In this document: positions 17,127 to 25,320 of the stretch, one piece after another
How positions within the stretch are numbered: the stretch's first letter is position 1
Layout of the letters: each line of letters opens with the position of its first letter
Assembly (NCBI GenBank): GCA_018399235.1
Contig: JAGYOX010000013.1
Location: forward strand, 1 to 39,484
DNA length: 39,484 bases
DNA from: Desulfobacterales bacterium
Lineage (GTDB): Bacteria > Desulfobacterota > Desulfobacteria > Desulfobacterales > Desulfosalsimonadaceae
Direction of reading: 5' to 3'
Notes under the pieces: model-generated
Told to the model about the DNA's origin: nothing
What the model saw: the letters and a program-made list of their open reading frames with translations, nothing else
The model's database searches: none
Position numbers and translations under genes: made by a program

Positions 17127-18473
17127 TTATAAACCCGGCATTCGCAGGGGATTATATTCCTGGATCAGCCGGTATATGGCGTTTGTGCCAAAATCTACAG
17201 CATCCGATGGAATCCTCTCATCGGCGGAGTGGATTGTTTCAAAAAAACTAAAGTCCGGCGGAAGTTTCATGGGGGTAAAGCCGTAGGTTTGAATACCCAG
17301 AGCGGCGAAGTACCGGGCGTCTGTGACACCGGGAAGCATCATGGGAATGGGGTGGCCGTCCGGATCCATCGCCTTTATAATTTCAGACAGCTTTGGAAAA
17401 AGCGTCATATTCGGCGTTAAAGTGGTCGGGACATACTGGAGAATTTCAAACGGAATATTAGGGTCGATGGTTTGCCGCAGCTCTTGCAGCATATCCGCGG
17501 GGCTGTAGCCGGGGAGCAGTCTGCCGTCAAGCTGGAGTCGGATTTCTGAGGGGATGACATTTATTTCTGAGCCGCCATGAACAACGGTGGGGCTTATCGT
17601 ATTGTAAAGCAAAGGTTTGAATTGCCGGCCTTTTTCTCCGAGCATCTTAAGAATAGTTCCGGTCAGCAAAGGGTTCAGGAGCTGGTTAAGGATGACGCTG
17701 TTGGGCGGTGGAAGTTCGGCTGCAATCGCCTGGATCATCTCCCGGGTGACAGGGGTGATATGCGGCGGCATGGCAATGCTGTCAAGCTGTTTCAGCAGGC
17801 GGCCCAGTTTGGCCATAGCCCCTCCTTTTATCGGCATGGAGCCATGTCCGGCCGGGCCTTTGATACTTGCCTGCATCCAGCAGGCTTGCTTCTCAGCCAC
17901 CTGGATGGGATAAAATACCTTTTTGCCGATATACATGGAGGCGGCGCCGAATTCGCCGATGGCATACTTGATACCGGAGAATTCTTCCGGATGCTGATCC
18001 ACCAAGTACTTTGCTCCGTATGCGCCCCCGGCTTCCTCATCGCTTAATACGGTAAGGATAATATCGCCCGCGGGTTTGATGTTTGTCGCGGCCGCACGGA
18101 TTAAAGCTGAAACCATCATGGCCACGGCCCCCTTCATATCTAAAGCGCCGCGGCCCCATATATATCCGTCAACGAGGCGGCCTTCAAATGGCGGGTATTT
18201 CCAGGCCTGATTTTCTGTTGTTACCACATCCACATGGCCGTACATAAGAAGCGGCGGTGCCTTTCCTTCCCCCGGGTAGCGGGCGATCAGGTTGGGCCGT
18301 TGGGTAGCCAGGGAAATGGTTTTTGTTGAAACCCCCGCTTTGTCTAAAAGTCCGGCAATGAATTCAATGCATGGTTTTTCATTGCCGGGCGGGTTTGTGG
18401 TGTCAAAACGAATCAGCTGCTGCAGCAGTTCAGCCGGCTGCAGGGTTTCGGGTAATATCGGCACGTCGGTCAT
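17127..18473 (-). CDS. M20-family metallopeptidase (ArgE/DapE/carboxypeptidase-like)
   Basis: 448 residues of the M20 di-zinc amidohydrolase family, which removes amino acids from short peptides or acylated amino acids in the cytoplasm. Metal ligands and catalytic residues are visible: H80 and D82 in YGHVDVV, D112 in WGRGALDMKG, the catalytic E146 with E147 in LSDEEAGG, and a C-terminal histidine in FETIHSADERIP. The dimerisation lid (GPAGHGSMP) lies between. The start ATG overlaps the preceding stop as ATGA, with CCGGAGG upstream, so translation is coupled to the EEP-fold gene. Last gene of the four-gene operon 17127-21483. The exact substrate is not determined. Confidence 0.92.
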   Translation of the reverse strand: MTDVPILPETLQPAELLQQLIRFDTTNPPGNEKPCIEFIAGLLDKAGVSTKTISLATQRPNLIARYPGEGKAPPLLMYGHVDVVTTENQAWKYPPFEGRLVDGYIWGRGALDMKGAVAMMVSALIRAAATNIKPAGDIILTVLSDEEAGGAYGAKYLVDQHPEEFSGIKYAIGEFGAASMYIGKKVFYPIQVAEKQACWMQASIKGPAGHGSMPIKGGAMAKLGRLLKQLDSIAMPPHITPVTREMIQAIAAELPPPNSVILNQLLNPLLTGTILKMLGEKGRQFKPLLYNTISPTVVHGGSEINVIPSEIRLQLDGRLLPGYSPADMLQELRQTIDPNIPFEILQYVPTTLTPNMTLFPKLSEIIKAMDPDGHPIPMMLPGVTDARYFAALGIQTYGFTPMKLPPDFSFFETIHSADERIPSDAVDFGTNAIYRLIQEYNPLRMPGL

Positions 18474-19576
18474 TTTTTGCCTCCGGAAACCGCCGGCAGA
18501 CTGAATTCAGCCACTACCGGCAGATGGTCGGAAATCTTTAAGGTGTCAGACTGCCTGACATAAGCGGATTCCCTTTTAATTTTATCGGCGTAAAAAATAT
18601 AATCAATGGTCTTATTCGGCGCTTTAATATCCGGATCATTGGGGAAATGGGTAAACCATTTTTTTCGGCTGTCGCCGCCTAAATCTTCTTTGCCGGGGAT
18701 GGCCTTGAACGCCTCAAACAGTGGTTTGATCTCTGTTTTTCGCCGGTATGCAGCCCTTTGTTTCGGGGAAAGCGCTTGGTAAGCATTAACCGGGGGTAGA
18801 AGGTTAAAGTCGCCGCCGGCAATCCATGCCCGGTTTTTTCTCGAGTGTCTTTTTATTATTGATTTTACCGCCTTGACCTGTTTTTCCATGGTATCCGTCC
18901 CTTGGGCGAATGCTGAAAGATGGGTATTCATAATGATCAATTCGCGGCTGCCAACTGGTATCCGGGCTTCAAGCAGCGCCCGTTTCAAATTAAACTGTTG
19001 GAATATCCAGTTTTCCGGGATCAGGGGAAGCTGGTACCGCTTTGCCATAGAAAGTTGATATTTTGAAAGGATCACGAGTTTCATGGCGACCCGCCCCATG
19101 ATATCCGGATGGGGCACAAATGCCGCTTTCCAGTAGAATGCCTCGGCCCGGCAGGGATACATGCCTTCCAATCGATCGCACAGCATATTCAGCTGATCCG
19201 TATAATGGGTCCGTTTGGCGCCGTCGTCGATTTCCTGCAGGAGTATAATATCCGGGTTTTCATCCTTGATAACCCGGGCAACACGGTTCAGTGTTTGCAT
19301 GACTTCGGCTTCCGTCGGCGCCTTTTCTGCTCCGCCTTCATAGAAAAACCAGTGTGCTTTGCCCGCCATGTACTGCACATTCCATGAGAGAATTTTGATG
19401 GTTCTCCCGCCTTCAAGGGGTTGTGCTTTACCCGTACAGGCCACCGGTGCCGGTTGAATGTCCGCCGGATGAAAGGTCAGGGCCCATAAGGCAAGCCCCA
19501 ACGCTCCCAGGACGGCGGTGATAATGGCAAAAGAGAGGATGAGGGGTTTAACGATTCGATTGACGGCCTTATTCAT
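18470..19576 (-). CDS. Membrane-anchored endonuclease/exonuclease/phosphatase-family protein
   Basis: 368 residues. An N-terminal hydrophobic helix (about 10-33) acts as a signal anchor, so the catalytic domain faces the periplasm. The EEP (DNase I-like) motifs are all seen: ILSWNVQYM, the metal-binding glutamate in LLQEIDD, MNTHLSAF, GGDFNLLP, TIDYIFY and the catalytic SDHLPVVAEF. The family includes nucleases, sphingomyelinases, and inositol-phosphate and other phosphodiesterases; an exported member argues for a lipid or extracellular phosphodiester substrate. Start: ATG 19576, one base after the MFS stop. GTG 19588 is possible and would overlap the MFS gene by 11 bases. No strong ribosome binding site is seen for either, consistent with coupling. 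Confidence 0.85.
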   Translation of the reverse strand: MNKAVNRIVKPLILSFAIITAVLGALGLALWALTFHPADIQPAPVACTGKAQPLEGGRTIKILSWNVQYMAGKAHWFFYEGGAEKAPTEAEVMQTLNRVARVIKDENPDIILLQEIDDGAKRTHYTDQLNMLCDRLEGMYPCRAEAFYWKAAFVPHPDIMGRVAMKLVILSKYQLSMAKRYQLPLIPENWIFQQFNLKRALLEARIPVGSRELIIMNTHLSAFAQGTDTMEKQVKAVKSIIKRHSRKNRAWIAGGDFNLLPPVNAYQALSPKQRAAYRRKTEIKPLFEAFKAIPGKEDLGGDSRKKWFTHFPNDPDIKAPNKTIDYIFYADKIKRESAYVRQSDTLKISDHLPVVAEFSLPAVSGGKK

Positions 19577-19577
19577 T

Positions 19578-20786
19578 TCAATTTTCACATACCGGATTTG
19601 GATTTAATTTCAAATACAGAGAAAGTAAAGAGCCGGAAAGAATAAGCGTCCCGGTTATGGCAAATCCGGTTGAGAAGGATCCCATATCGCCTGTAAAACC
19701 GATCATGGATGGGATGATGCCGCTGCCGAAGACAAAGGCAAATGGGACGGTAAGGGAAATGGCCACATTTCGGATGTCTGCGGGAAAAAGTGAGGAAAGG
19801 GCCGTAAATCCGGCTGGAAAATAGATGGTGGCAAGTGCGGCTTGGAGAAAGACCATAACAACGACCATACCCTTGGATGATGCCGCTCCAAGCAGAATCG
19901 TCGTGATGCCGGTTAAGACAAACGCATACATAATGGTTCTGGCGGCACCGAATCGGTCGGTCGCCCAGCCGCTCACCAAAGCCGTGGCCATACCTGAAAC
20001 CCTGGAAAGGGCGATCAATGTGTTAGCAAGCCCGTGGTTGATTCCGATTTCTTTTATCAGGTAAAGCGGAAGCATGGTATAGACGCCCATCGTACTGCTG
20101 ATGGCCAGGCCGAAAAGGATCACCATAATCCAGAAGGATTTATTCGCAAAAACGCACCTTACAGCCGATAGTCCGGGGGATTGACCCGGAAAATTGCCCC
20201 ATTTGCCCAACCGGGCAAACAACAGTCCGATAACAATTGCTGCCAATCCGATCGCGGTCGGTACTGCCCGCCATGAAAACCAGAATATGATAATTTCGGA
20301 AATCACCGGAGCTGCTACGAAGCCAAGGTTCGGGGCAATCTCATGGATTGAAACGGCCCTTCCCCAATGTTTTGAATCCACCATATCCGTCAGGGTGGTA
20401 ATCCCCGAGGGTAGATAAAGCCCGGCCGCCATACCAAGAAAAAAAATGGCGGCACGCAACTCCCATAGATCCCGGCTTAAGGCAATCACCAGAAGCGCCA
20501 CCCCCACAACTGTAGCTGACAGAACAATAGTAGACTTATGGGAGATTCGCGACGACAAAAATCCGGAACTCAGCAGCGCGATGAAGTATCCCAGGGCCAT
20601 AAAGAAAAACATTGTCCCCGCCTGACTGTGGGAGATTTCCAGCTCGGCTTCAATGGAGGGCATGAGGGGCGATAAAACCACACGGGCAATGAATGTCAAA
20701 AAAAACAGCAGAGCCAGAAACAGGATCGGTCCAAGCTGCTTAAGAGAATAAAACGATGCGGGTTTTGATTGATGATTACCTGGCAT
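19578..20786 (-). CDS. Major facilitator superfamily transporter
   Basis: 402 residues with about 12 predicted membrane helices in two halves separated by a basic loop (ARLGKWGNFPGQS region, about 210-220). MFS-type features: small residues lining helix 1, an LSSRISHKS stretch in the loop between helices 2 and 3 (a loose version of the GxxxDRxGRR motif), and WATDRFGAART in the matching loop of the second half, which is closer to consensus. It is a proton-linked transporter with unpredictable substrate. It overlaps the endonuclease V gene by 11 bases and is one base from the next gene, so the whole block is one transcript. Confidence 0.88.
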   Translation of the reverse strand: MPGNHQSKPASFYSLKQLGPILFLALLFFLTFIARVVLSPLMPSIEAELEISHSQAGTMFFFMALGYFIALLSSGFLSSRISHKSTIVLSATVVGVALLVIALSRDLWELRAAIFFLGMAAGLYLPSGITTLTDMVDSKHWGRAVSIHEIAPNLGFVAAPVISEIIIFWFSWRAVPTAIGLAAIVIGLLFARLGKWGNFPGQSPGLSAVRCVFANKSFWIMVILFGLAISSTMGVYTMLPLYLIKEIGINHGLANTLIALSRVSGMATALVSGWATDRFGAARTIMYAFVLTGITTILLGAASSKGMVVVMVFLQAALATIYFPAGFTALSSLFPADIRNVAISLTVPFAFVFGSGIIPSMIGFTGDMGSFSTGFAITGTLILSGSLLSLYLKLNPNPVCEN

Positions 20787-21483
20787 TGTCCGACTTTTCC
20801 ACCTTGGGGACCTTTATTTCAGAGGCCAGGCGATGAGCCCAGCGAGTGGTCTCCGGGAGCCTGAAGCGGGTCAGGCATTGCATGACATAGTGAATGGCCG
20901 TCTTAAAACTGATTTTATGACCGGGTGAGACATAAATCGGGTTGACCCCGGTCCGGGATCTTAGGACGACTCCGATGACTTCACCGTTATCGATTAATTT
21001 TACATAGCTTCCTTTTTCACGGGGCAGAGCCGTGTGTTCACCGGTTAAACGGCTTTTGGCCACACCGATGACTGGCAGGCCTGTGATGATACCGATATGG
21101 GATGCTATCCCGAAGCGGCGCTGATGGGCAACCCCCTGTCCGTCACAAAGAATTAAATCCGGCAGTTGTTCCAGCTGTTCGATGGCTTTGATGATGGCCG
21201 GCGCCTCTCTGAAGGATAAAAGCCCCGGCACGTATGGAAAGCTTGTCGGCATCCTTGCAATTGAATACTCTTGAAGCGTCAGCTCAGGGAATTTCAATAC
21301 GGCAACCGCCGCCCGAGTCGTTTTTCCCTTATTCTCAAAGCCGGCATCCACGCCGGCCACATGATTCACTTCTGCAAAATGGTCAGCCAAAACAACCCGG
21401 TGTCGAAGCTGCCGCTGGATGGCGATTGCCTGTGCCGGCGTGACATCCCACGGATGCGGAGACGGTCCGAATCGATGAGTCAT
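20776..21483 (-). CDS. nfi: Endonuclease V (deoxyinosine 3'-endonuclease)
   Basis: 235 residues; repairs deaminated adenine (hypoxanthine) by cutting the second phosphodiester 3' to inosine. Family signatures: GVDAGF with the metal-binding aspartate D46, the base-recognition wedge PYVPGLLSFRE (Y84, catalytic E93), DGQGVAHQRRFG with D114, GVAKSRL, and the C-terminal PIYVSPGHKIS and RLPETTRWAH. Length is close to the bacterial norm of about 220-235. It is the first gene of the 17127-21483 operon; its ATG has only a weak ribosome binding site. Cotranscription of a DNA repair enzyme with a transporter and two hydrolases is odd and unexplained. Confidence 0.95.
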   Translation of the reverse strand: MTHRFGPSPHPWDVTPAQAIAIQRQLRHRVVLADHFAEVNHVAGVDAGFENKGKTTRAAVAVLKFPELTLQEYSIARMPTSFPYVPGLLSFREAPAIIKAIEQLEQLPDLILCDGQGVAHQRRFGIASHIGIITGLPVIGVAKSRLTGEHTALPREKGSYVKLIDNGEVIGVVLRSRTGVNPIYVSPGHKISFKTAIHYVMQCLTRFRLPETTRWAHRLASEIKVPKVEKSDNAR

Positions 21484-21652
21484 TTAAAATGCCGTTTCTT
21501 GGAATTTCTGGAAAAAATTATTCTCGGTGCCTGAATCTTTTATAATCCTACGGAAAAAGCTTGTCCATTAATTTACCATGATGATAGATCTTAACCTAAA
21601 TTGAGTATAGATTTAAGACAAATTTAAACCAATGGGAGTGGATGGGTAGGAA

Positions 21653-22675
21653 ATGCCTAACGCATTTGATTTTGTAGAAGCTAAGGTAAACCGGCTGGAT
21701 GCCGACAGGGTTGAAATACGCTGGCCCTCAGGGGACAATCCGCCGCCAGTTGCCGTTTATAAAGGGGATCGACTGCATCCGTGGGCCAAAGCGGCCGGTC
21801 CGGACCAAATAATGGATGGGCGCATAATCATTTCCGGTCTTGATCCGGATATTCACCCCTATTTTAAGTTGGTGGCCACTGACGGAAGCTGTGTGGTTGT
21901 TGCTGAACGCCGGATAAGGTTCGAAGGGGCGGTAAATTTCAGGGATATTGGTGGTTATCCGACAATGGACGGAAGGTTTGTTCGATGGGGCCGGGCATTT
22001 CGATCCGATGGGCTTTCCCGGCTCAAGGAGAATGATATTATAGCCTTGGGGAGGCTGGGCGTCAGCCACGTCTTTGATTTCCGTACCCGCTCCGAAGCGG
22101 CGGCCGCTCCGAACAGACTGCCTGAAATGCCTCCCGTGAAATATATTCAGTTTCCGGTGAGCCATGGCGAATTTGATTTTGTACATGCAGTGGAAAGAAT
22201 AAAATCAGGGGATACCTCCTGGCTCACCCCGGATTTTATGGTCGATGGATATGTAAGCAACCTTGAATCATACGGTGAAACGTGGGGGCGGGTTGTTCGG
22301 CATCTGGCTGAAAAGACGGACGGTGCAACGGTTTTTCACTGTACCGGAGGCAAGGATCGGACCGGAACATGTGCGGCTTTGTTGTTGCTTTGTTTAGGGG
22401 TATCAGAAGAAAGAGTAATTGAGGACCACCAACTATCCAATATTTATATAGCCGAGTTATTACCCCAAATCAACGAAATGGTTGCCGCCTATGGGGTGGA
22501 CCCGGAACTCCTTTTACCCTATCTGACTGCCCCCCGTGAGTGCATTGAAACCCTTATCGATTACATTCACGTTCACTATGGCTCAGCTAACGCCTATCTC
22601 GAGGAAAAAGGGAAGGTCGACGCGGATACCTTAATCCGGCTTAAGGAGAGCCTGCTGGAGTCGGAATGCCCTTAA
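21653..22675 (+). CDS. Tyrosine-protein phosphatase (Y_phosphatase3-like) with N-terminal beta domain
   Basis: 340 residues. The phosphatase domain (about 88-335) shows NFRDIGGYPT at 95-104 and the cysteine phosphatase loop HCTGGKDRTG at 229-238 (nucleophile C230, R236), with a general-acid candidate in the SWLTPDF segment. The first about 85 residues form a separate beta-rich unit (RVEIRWPSG ... IISGLDPDIHPYFKLVATDG) resembling a fibronectin type III-like fold. Family members act on phosphotyrosine or phosphoinositides. It is divergent from the endonuclease V gene across 169 bases and convergent with the next gene, with only 14 bases between stops. No signal peptide is seen, so it is probably cytoplasmic. 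Confidence 0.88.
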   Translation: MPNAFDFVEAKVNRLDADRVEIRWPSGDNPPPVAVYKGDRLHPWAKAAGPDQIMDGRIIISGLDPDIHPYFKLVATDGSCVVVAERRIRFEGAVNFRDIGGYPTMDGRFVRWGRAFRSDGLSRLKENDIIALGRLGVSHVFDFRTRSEAAAAPNRLPEMPPVKYIQFPVSHGEFDFVHAVERIKSGDTSWLTPDFMVDGYVSNLESYGETWGRVVRHLAEKTDGATVFHCTGGKDRTGTCAALLLLCLGVSEERVIEDHQLSNIYIAELLPQINEMVAAYGVDPELLLPYLTAPRECIETLIDYIHVHYGSANAYLEEKGKVDADTLIRLKESLLESECP

Positions 22676-22689
22676 ATGTTACGAAGCCA

Positions 22690-23259
22690 TCATTCTTCAG
22701 ACACCAATGTAATTGAGATATCGTCAATCCATATGGTGCCTTTGGTGAGTATGATCTGCAATATGATTGCTTCCGCATCTGGTGGTGCCGTAGTTGTGGT
22801 ACTGAGTTGTTTCCACTCTTTAGTCCCTTTCATCTCAGACATCAGGTCAATAGTTGGGAAAGGCCGGATGCGCGTTGGCTTAAAATTGAACCGTACCGCT
22901 GGAGCGATGAAATTCGGGCTGTAGCCCAGATCCTCGGCTTTTACCCAGAGACTGATTTTGTAAGTTTGGTTCGATGTTATGCCTGTAATATCCTCGCTCG
23001 GAAACAGTAAGGCGTTGCCGCCCTTTTCGTCAAATCTGGCTTTGAAGGAAAGGGCTCCGTTATGGTGGACTTTTTCATCAAGGATAAATTCGACCTCGGT
23101 CCCCCGATAACTTTTGGTGGTCCAGCCTTCAGCAATTGATACAGCGCCTTTTTTTTCAAAACCGCCGTTAGAGATAAGATTTTTTGGCTGGCAGAAAACG
23201 GTTGATTGAGAGAATAAAACGAAAACAAATACGAAGAAAAGGGTGATGCTTTTCTTCAT
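22690..23259 (-). CDS. Secreted carbohydrate-binding-module-like protein
   Basis: 189 residues with a signal peptide (MKKSITLFFVFVFVLF, cleaved around residue 23-24) and a single beta-sandwich domain of the CBM4/9-like or galactose-binding type: NLISNGGFEKKG at the start, GWT, YKISLWVKAED in the middle and GTIWIDDISITLV at the end. This is the usual arrangement for proteins that bind polysaccharide or act as accessory modules, but here the domain is alone with no catalytic part. GGGGGAG precedes the ATG. Monocistronic and convergent with the phosphatase gene. Ligand unknown. Confidence 0.78.
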   Translation of the reverse strand: MKKSITLFFVFVFVLFSQSTVFCQPKNLISNGGFEKKGAVSIAEGWTTKSYRGTEVEFILDEKVHHNGALSFKARFDEKGGNALLFPSEDITGITSNQTYKISLWVKAEDLGYSPNFIAPAVRFNFKPTRIRPFPTIDLMSEMKGTKEWKQLSTTTTAPPDAEAIILQIILTKGTIWIDDISITLVSEE

Positions 23260-23314
23260 GGTCTCCCCCTTTCACTAATTCGTTAAATATGTCGAGCTAA
23301 TATACTTTATATTT

Positions 23315-23328
23315 TTAGAATATTCTAA
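23315..23328. promoter_or_regulatory. Perfect 14-bp palindrome TTAGAATATTCTAA
   Basis: Lies 55 bases upstream of the CBM-like gene, within the 357-base AT-rich gap 23260-23616. Position and symmetry would suit an operator for a dimeric repressor of the minus-strand gene. The AT-rich context raises the chance of coincidence. Confidence 0.35.
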
Positions 23329-23516
23329 TTTTATAACAATATAAACATAGAAGCAAGTAAAATTCAACCCAGGCAATGAATAATATGCTTTATTATCAAT
23401 CGGTAAAATCTTTGACTGCTCCTGAAAAGGCATTGTGTAAGCGTTGAATGCTTTGGTTCGAGTTCAATGGAATAATTATATTACTTAACTCATATAAATT
23501 CCCATGTAAATTTTTA

Positions 23517-23545
23517 TTGACACATTTTAAGTTATCATGTTTGAT
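23517..23545 (+). promoter_or_regulatory. Candidate promoter of the small lipoprotein gene
   Basis: A perfect TTGACA at 23517-23522, a 17-base spacer and TTTGAT at 23540-23545 (4 of 6 to the -10 consensus). Transcription would start about 65 bases before the lipoprotein ATG. The rest of the 23260-23616 gap is AT-rich with no gene I can support. Confidence 0.4.
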
Positions 23546-23616
23546 TAATTCGCCAGATTTTGTTATTCAATATATTATCTTCATATAGCAAACCTACGAA
23601 AGGAAAGGAGAGGACT

Positions 23617-24060
23617 ATGAGGGCTTTTACCCGCCTGTCAATCTTTGGACTGTCTTTGCTGATGGTAAGTCTGATGATTGTATCCTGCGGTGAAAAAAAA
23701 CAGGGTAAAGTCATAGTTACCGAAGAAGAATTCAACATCCGGCAGGATACGGATCATTCATGGGTTATTGATGCCAAAGGGAAGGTGAAAAACGTTGGTG
23801 ATGTGGATGTCAAGAGCGTCGTTGTCACCGGCTTTTGTAAATCCTGCGGCGAAGTCCTCGTCAACGGCAAATGGTTTGTTTCCGATTACGAGAAAACACC
23901 GGAACAGAAAGATACCATCAGCTATCTGGCGGTCGGTGATGAAGAGGAATTCAGTTTCCGTGGCGTTGCCTTCCTGATGGATCAGAGCGGAAAAGACCCA
24001 CAGGCGATGCCTGAGGATCTGGAAGTTGAAGTCGTTTCCTTTGGAACAGTAGAGCAGTAA
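23617..24060 (+). CDS. Small lipoprotein with FxLYD-like domain
   Basis: 147 residues. The signal peptide ends in MIVSCGEKK, a lipobox with lipid attachment at about C23. The mature part (about 35-145) is a beta-sandwich with GKVKNVGDVDVKSVVVTGF and a central CKSCGEVLVNGKW pair of cysteines three apart, then SFRGVAFL and VEVVSFGTV. The KVKN.G..dv...V pattern is that of FxLYD/DUF3426-like domains of Gram-negative and Gram-positive lipoproteins; function is not known. ATG 23617 is chosen over 23560 because GGAAAGGAGAGG precedes it and it restores a normal signal peptide. A short intrinsic terminator follows at once. Confidence 0.8.
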   Translation: MRAFTRLSIFGLSLLMVSLMIVSCGEKKQGKVIVTEEEFNIRQDTDHSWVIDAKGKVKNVGDVDVKSVVVTGFCKSCGEVLVNGKWFVSDYEKTPEQKDTISYLAVGDEEEFSFRGVAFLMDQSGKDPQAMPEDLEVEVVSFGTVEQ

Positions 24061-24061
24061 A

Positions 24062-24083
24062 GACCGTTACCGGTCCATTTTTT
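24062..24083 (+). terminator. Short intrinsic terminator after the lipoprotein gene
   Basis: GACCG (24062-24066), TTAC loop, CGGTC (24071-24075), then CA and six T. The stem is only five base pairs, though all but two are GC. It overlaps the final codons of the convergent PaaK-like gene. Confidence 0.5.
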
Positions 24084-25320
24084 CTTTAAGCCGGATATAG
24101 ACCGGTACCCCTAAGTTTTCCCGGAGTTTGCTTTCGGCGTGATGGATAAGTTTTTCAAGTTCTTTGATTTCATCTGAGAAAATTTTCGCTGAAACCGGCA
24201 ACCAGACTTCCAGGTATTTTTTCCCTTCAGCCTGTTGCACAAAAAAACGTACTGAGGCCGGGATGTTTCCAATGGTCGTTTGAAGGTTGGCGAGAACAAG
24301 TTGTCCATGAACATTGACGCCGTCAATATTTATTATGTCATCAGTTCGTTCGGCATGCCATTTTATCAATTTCAAAGAACGGCCACAGGCGCAGGGCTCA
24401 CTATAAAATTCGGCTTTATCGCCGGTTCTGAATCGAATCAATGGAAATGCCCGGGTGGTCAGGGTGGTTAAGACGAGTTCACCCGGTTGCCCCTCAGGCA
24501 TCGGGTGTCCAGTTTCAGGGTCCACGATTTCAGCCAAAAAATGGTCTTCGTTGACATGAAGACCGTTGTGGATCGGGCATTCAAAGGCGATAGCCGGTCC
24601 CGGCACTTCGCTTAATCCGTAGTGAAGCCAGACAGTGACACGGAGGGTCTCCTCAAGGAAACGACGGTTAGCCGTTGATATCAGGTCTCCGGCAAGGATC
24701 AAAGTGGCAAGCTCCAAAGAACTAACGTTGATGCCCTGTTGCTTTATATAGGCGGCAAGCTCCATGGCCAGTGCCGGCGTAGTGATCAGAACCGAAGTCT
24801 TGTAATCCCGGAGCACCATCACCTTTTTTTCGATAGAGAGCGGGATGTTGGGAATTACACTGGCTTCGATTAGCTCCGCGCCTCGCTTGTAATCCCTGCC
24901 CCAGTTGGCCAGCCCCGGTGTTAGCGTTATTTGGAGAATATCATGCGGCGTAACATCAGCTGCTTTCAATCCGCGGGCCAGAATCTGCTGCCAGATATTT
25001 AAGTCCTGCGGCGTATATCCGCTGACGGTGGGGTTGCGGGTCGTCCCCGGTGCCGTATGGATTCGTACGATATCCCGCAATGGCACGGCGAAGAGATCAT
25101 AGGGATAATGTTCGCTTAAATGTTTTCTTTTCATGAACGGCAAATGGGAAATATCTTCAATGGATTGAATTTTCGTTGGATCTACGCCGGCCTCTGAGAA
25201 CCGCTTCTGGTGGAAAGGAACGTTCCGAAATGCTCGATTGATGGTGCTTTGAAGGCGTTCGAGTTGCAGCTGATTTTTTTCATCCGGCGTCATTAATTCA
25301 ATATCATTGGCGTTCTTCAT
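24067..25320 (-). CDS. Degenerate phenylacetate-CoA ligase-like protein lacking the C-terminal lysine segment
   Basis: 417 residues, clearly homologous to the PaaK of 30519-31820 over its length (NVPFHQKRF, YPYDLFAVP, YGLSEVPGP, EPCACGR, RTDDIINIDGVNV). Two essential features differ. The nucleotide-binding loop SSGTTGKPT of the intact paralogue reads APGTTRNPT at about 90-98, with the lysine replaced by asparagine, and the C-terminal RSQGKAARV segment holding the catalytic lysine is absent because the protein ends at LKEKMDR. The end coincides with the terminator of the convergent gene. Start ATG 25320, with GGAG upstream; it overlaps livF by 17 bases, so it is cotranscribed. It may be inactive, a binding protein, or do only the half-reaction that does not need the lysine. 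Confidence 0.85.
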   Translation of the reverse strand: MKNANDIELMTPDEKNQLQLERLQSTINRAFRNVPFHQKRFSEAGVDPTKIQSIEDISHLPFMKRKHLSEHYPYDLFAVPLRDIVRIHTAPGTTRNPTVSGYTPQDLNIWQQILARGLKAADVTPHDILQITLTPGLANWGRDYKRGAELIEASVIPNIPLSIEKKVMVLRDYKTSVLITTPALAMELAAYIKQQGINVSSLELATLILAGDLISTANRRFLEETLRVTVWLHYGLSEVPGPAIAFECPIHNGLHVNEDHFLAEIVDPETGHPMPEGQPGELVLTTLTTRAFPLIRFRTGDKAEFYSEPCACGRSLKLIKWHAERTDDIINIDGVNVHGQLVLANLQTTIGNIPASVRFFVQQAEGKKYLEVWLPVSAKIFSDEIKELEKLIHHAESKLRENLGVPVYIRLKEKMDR

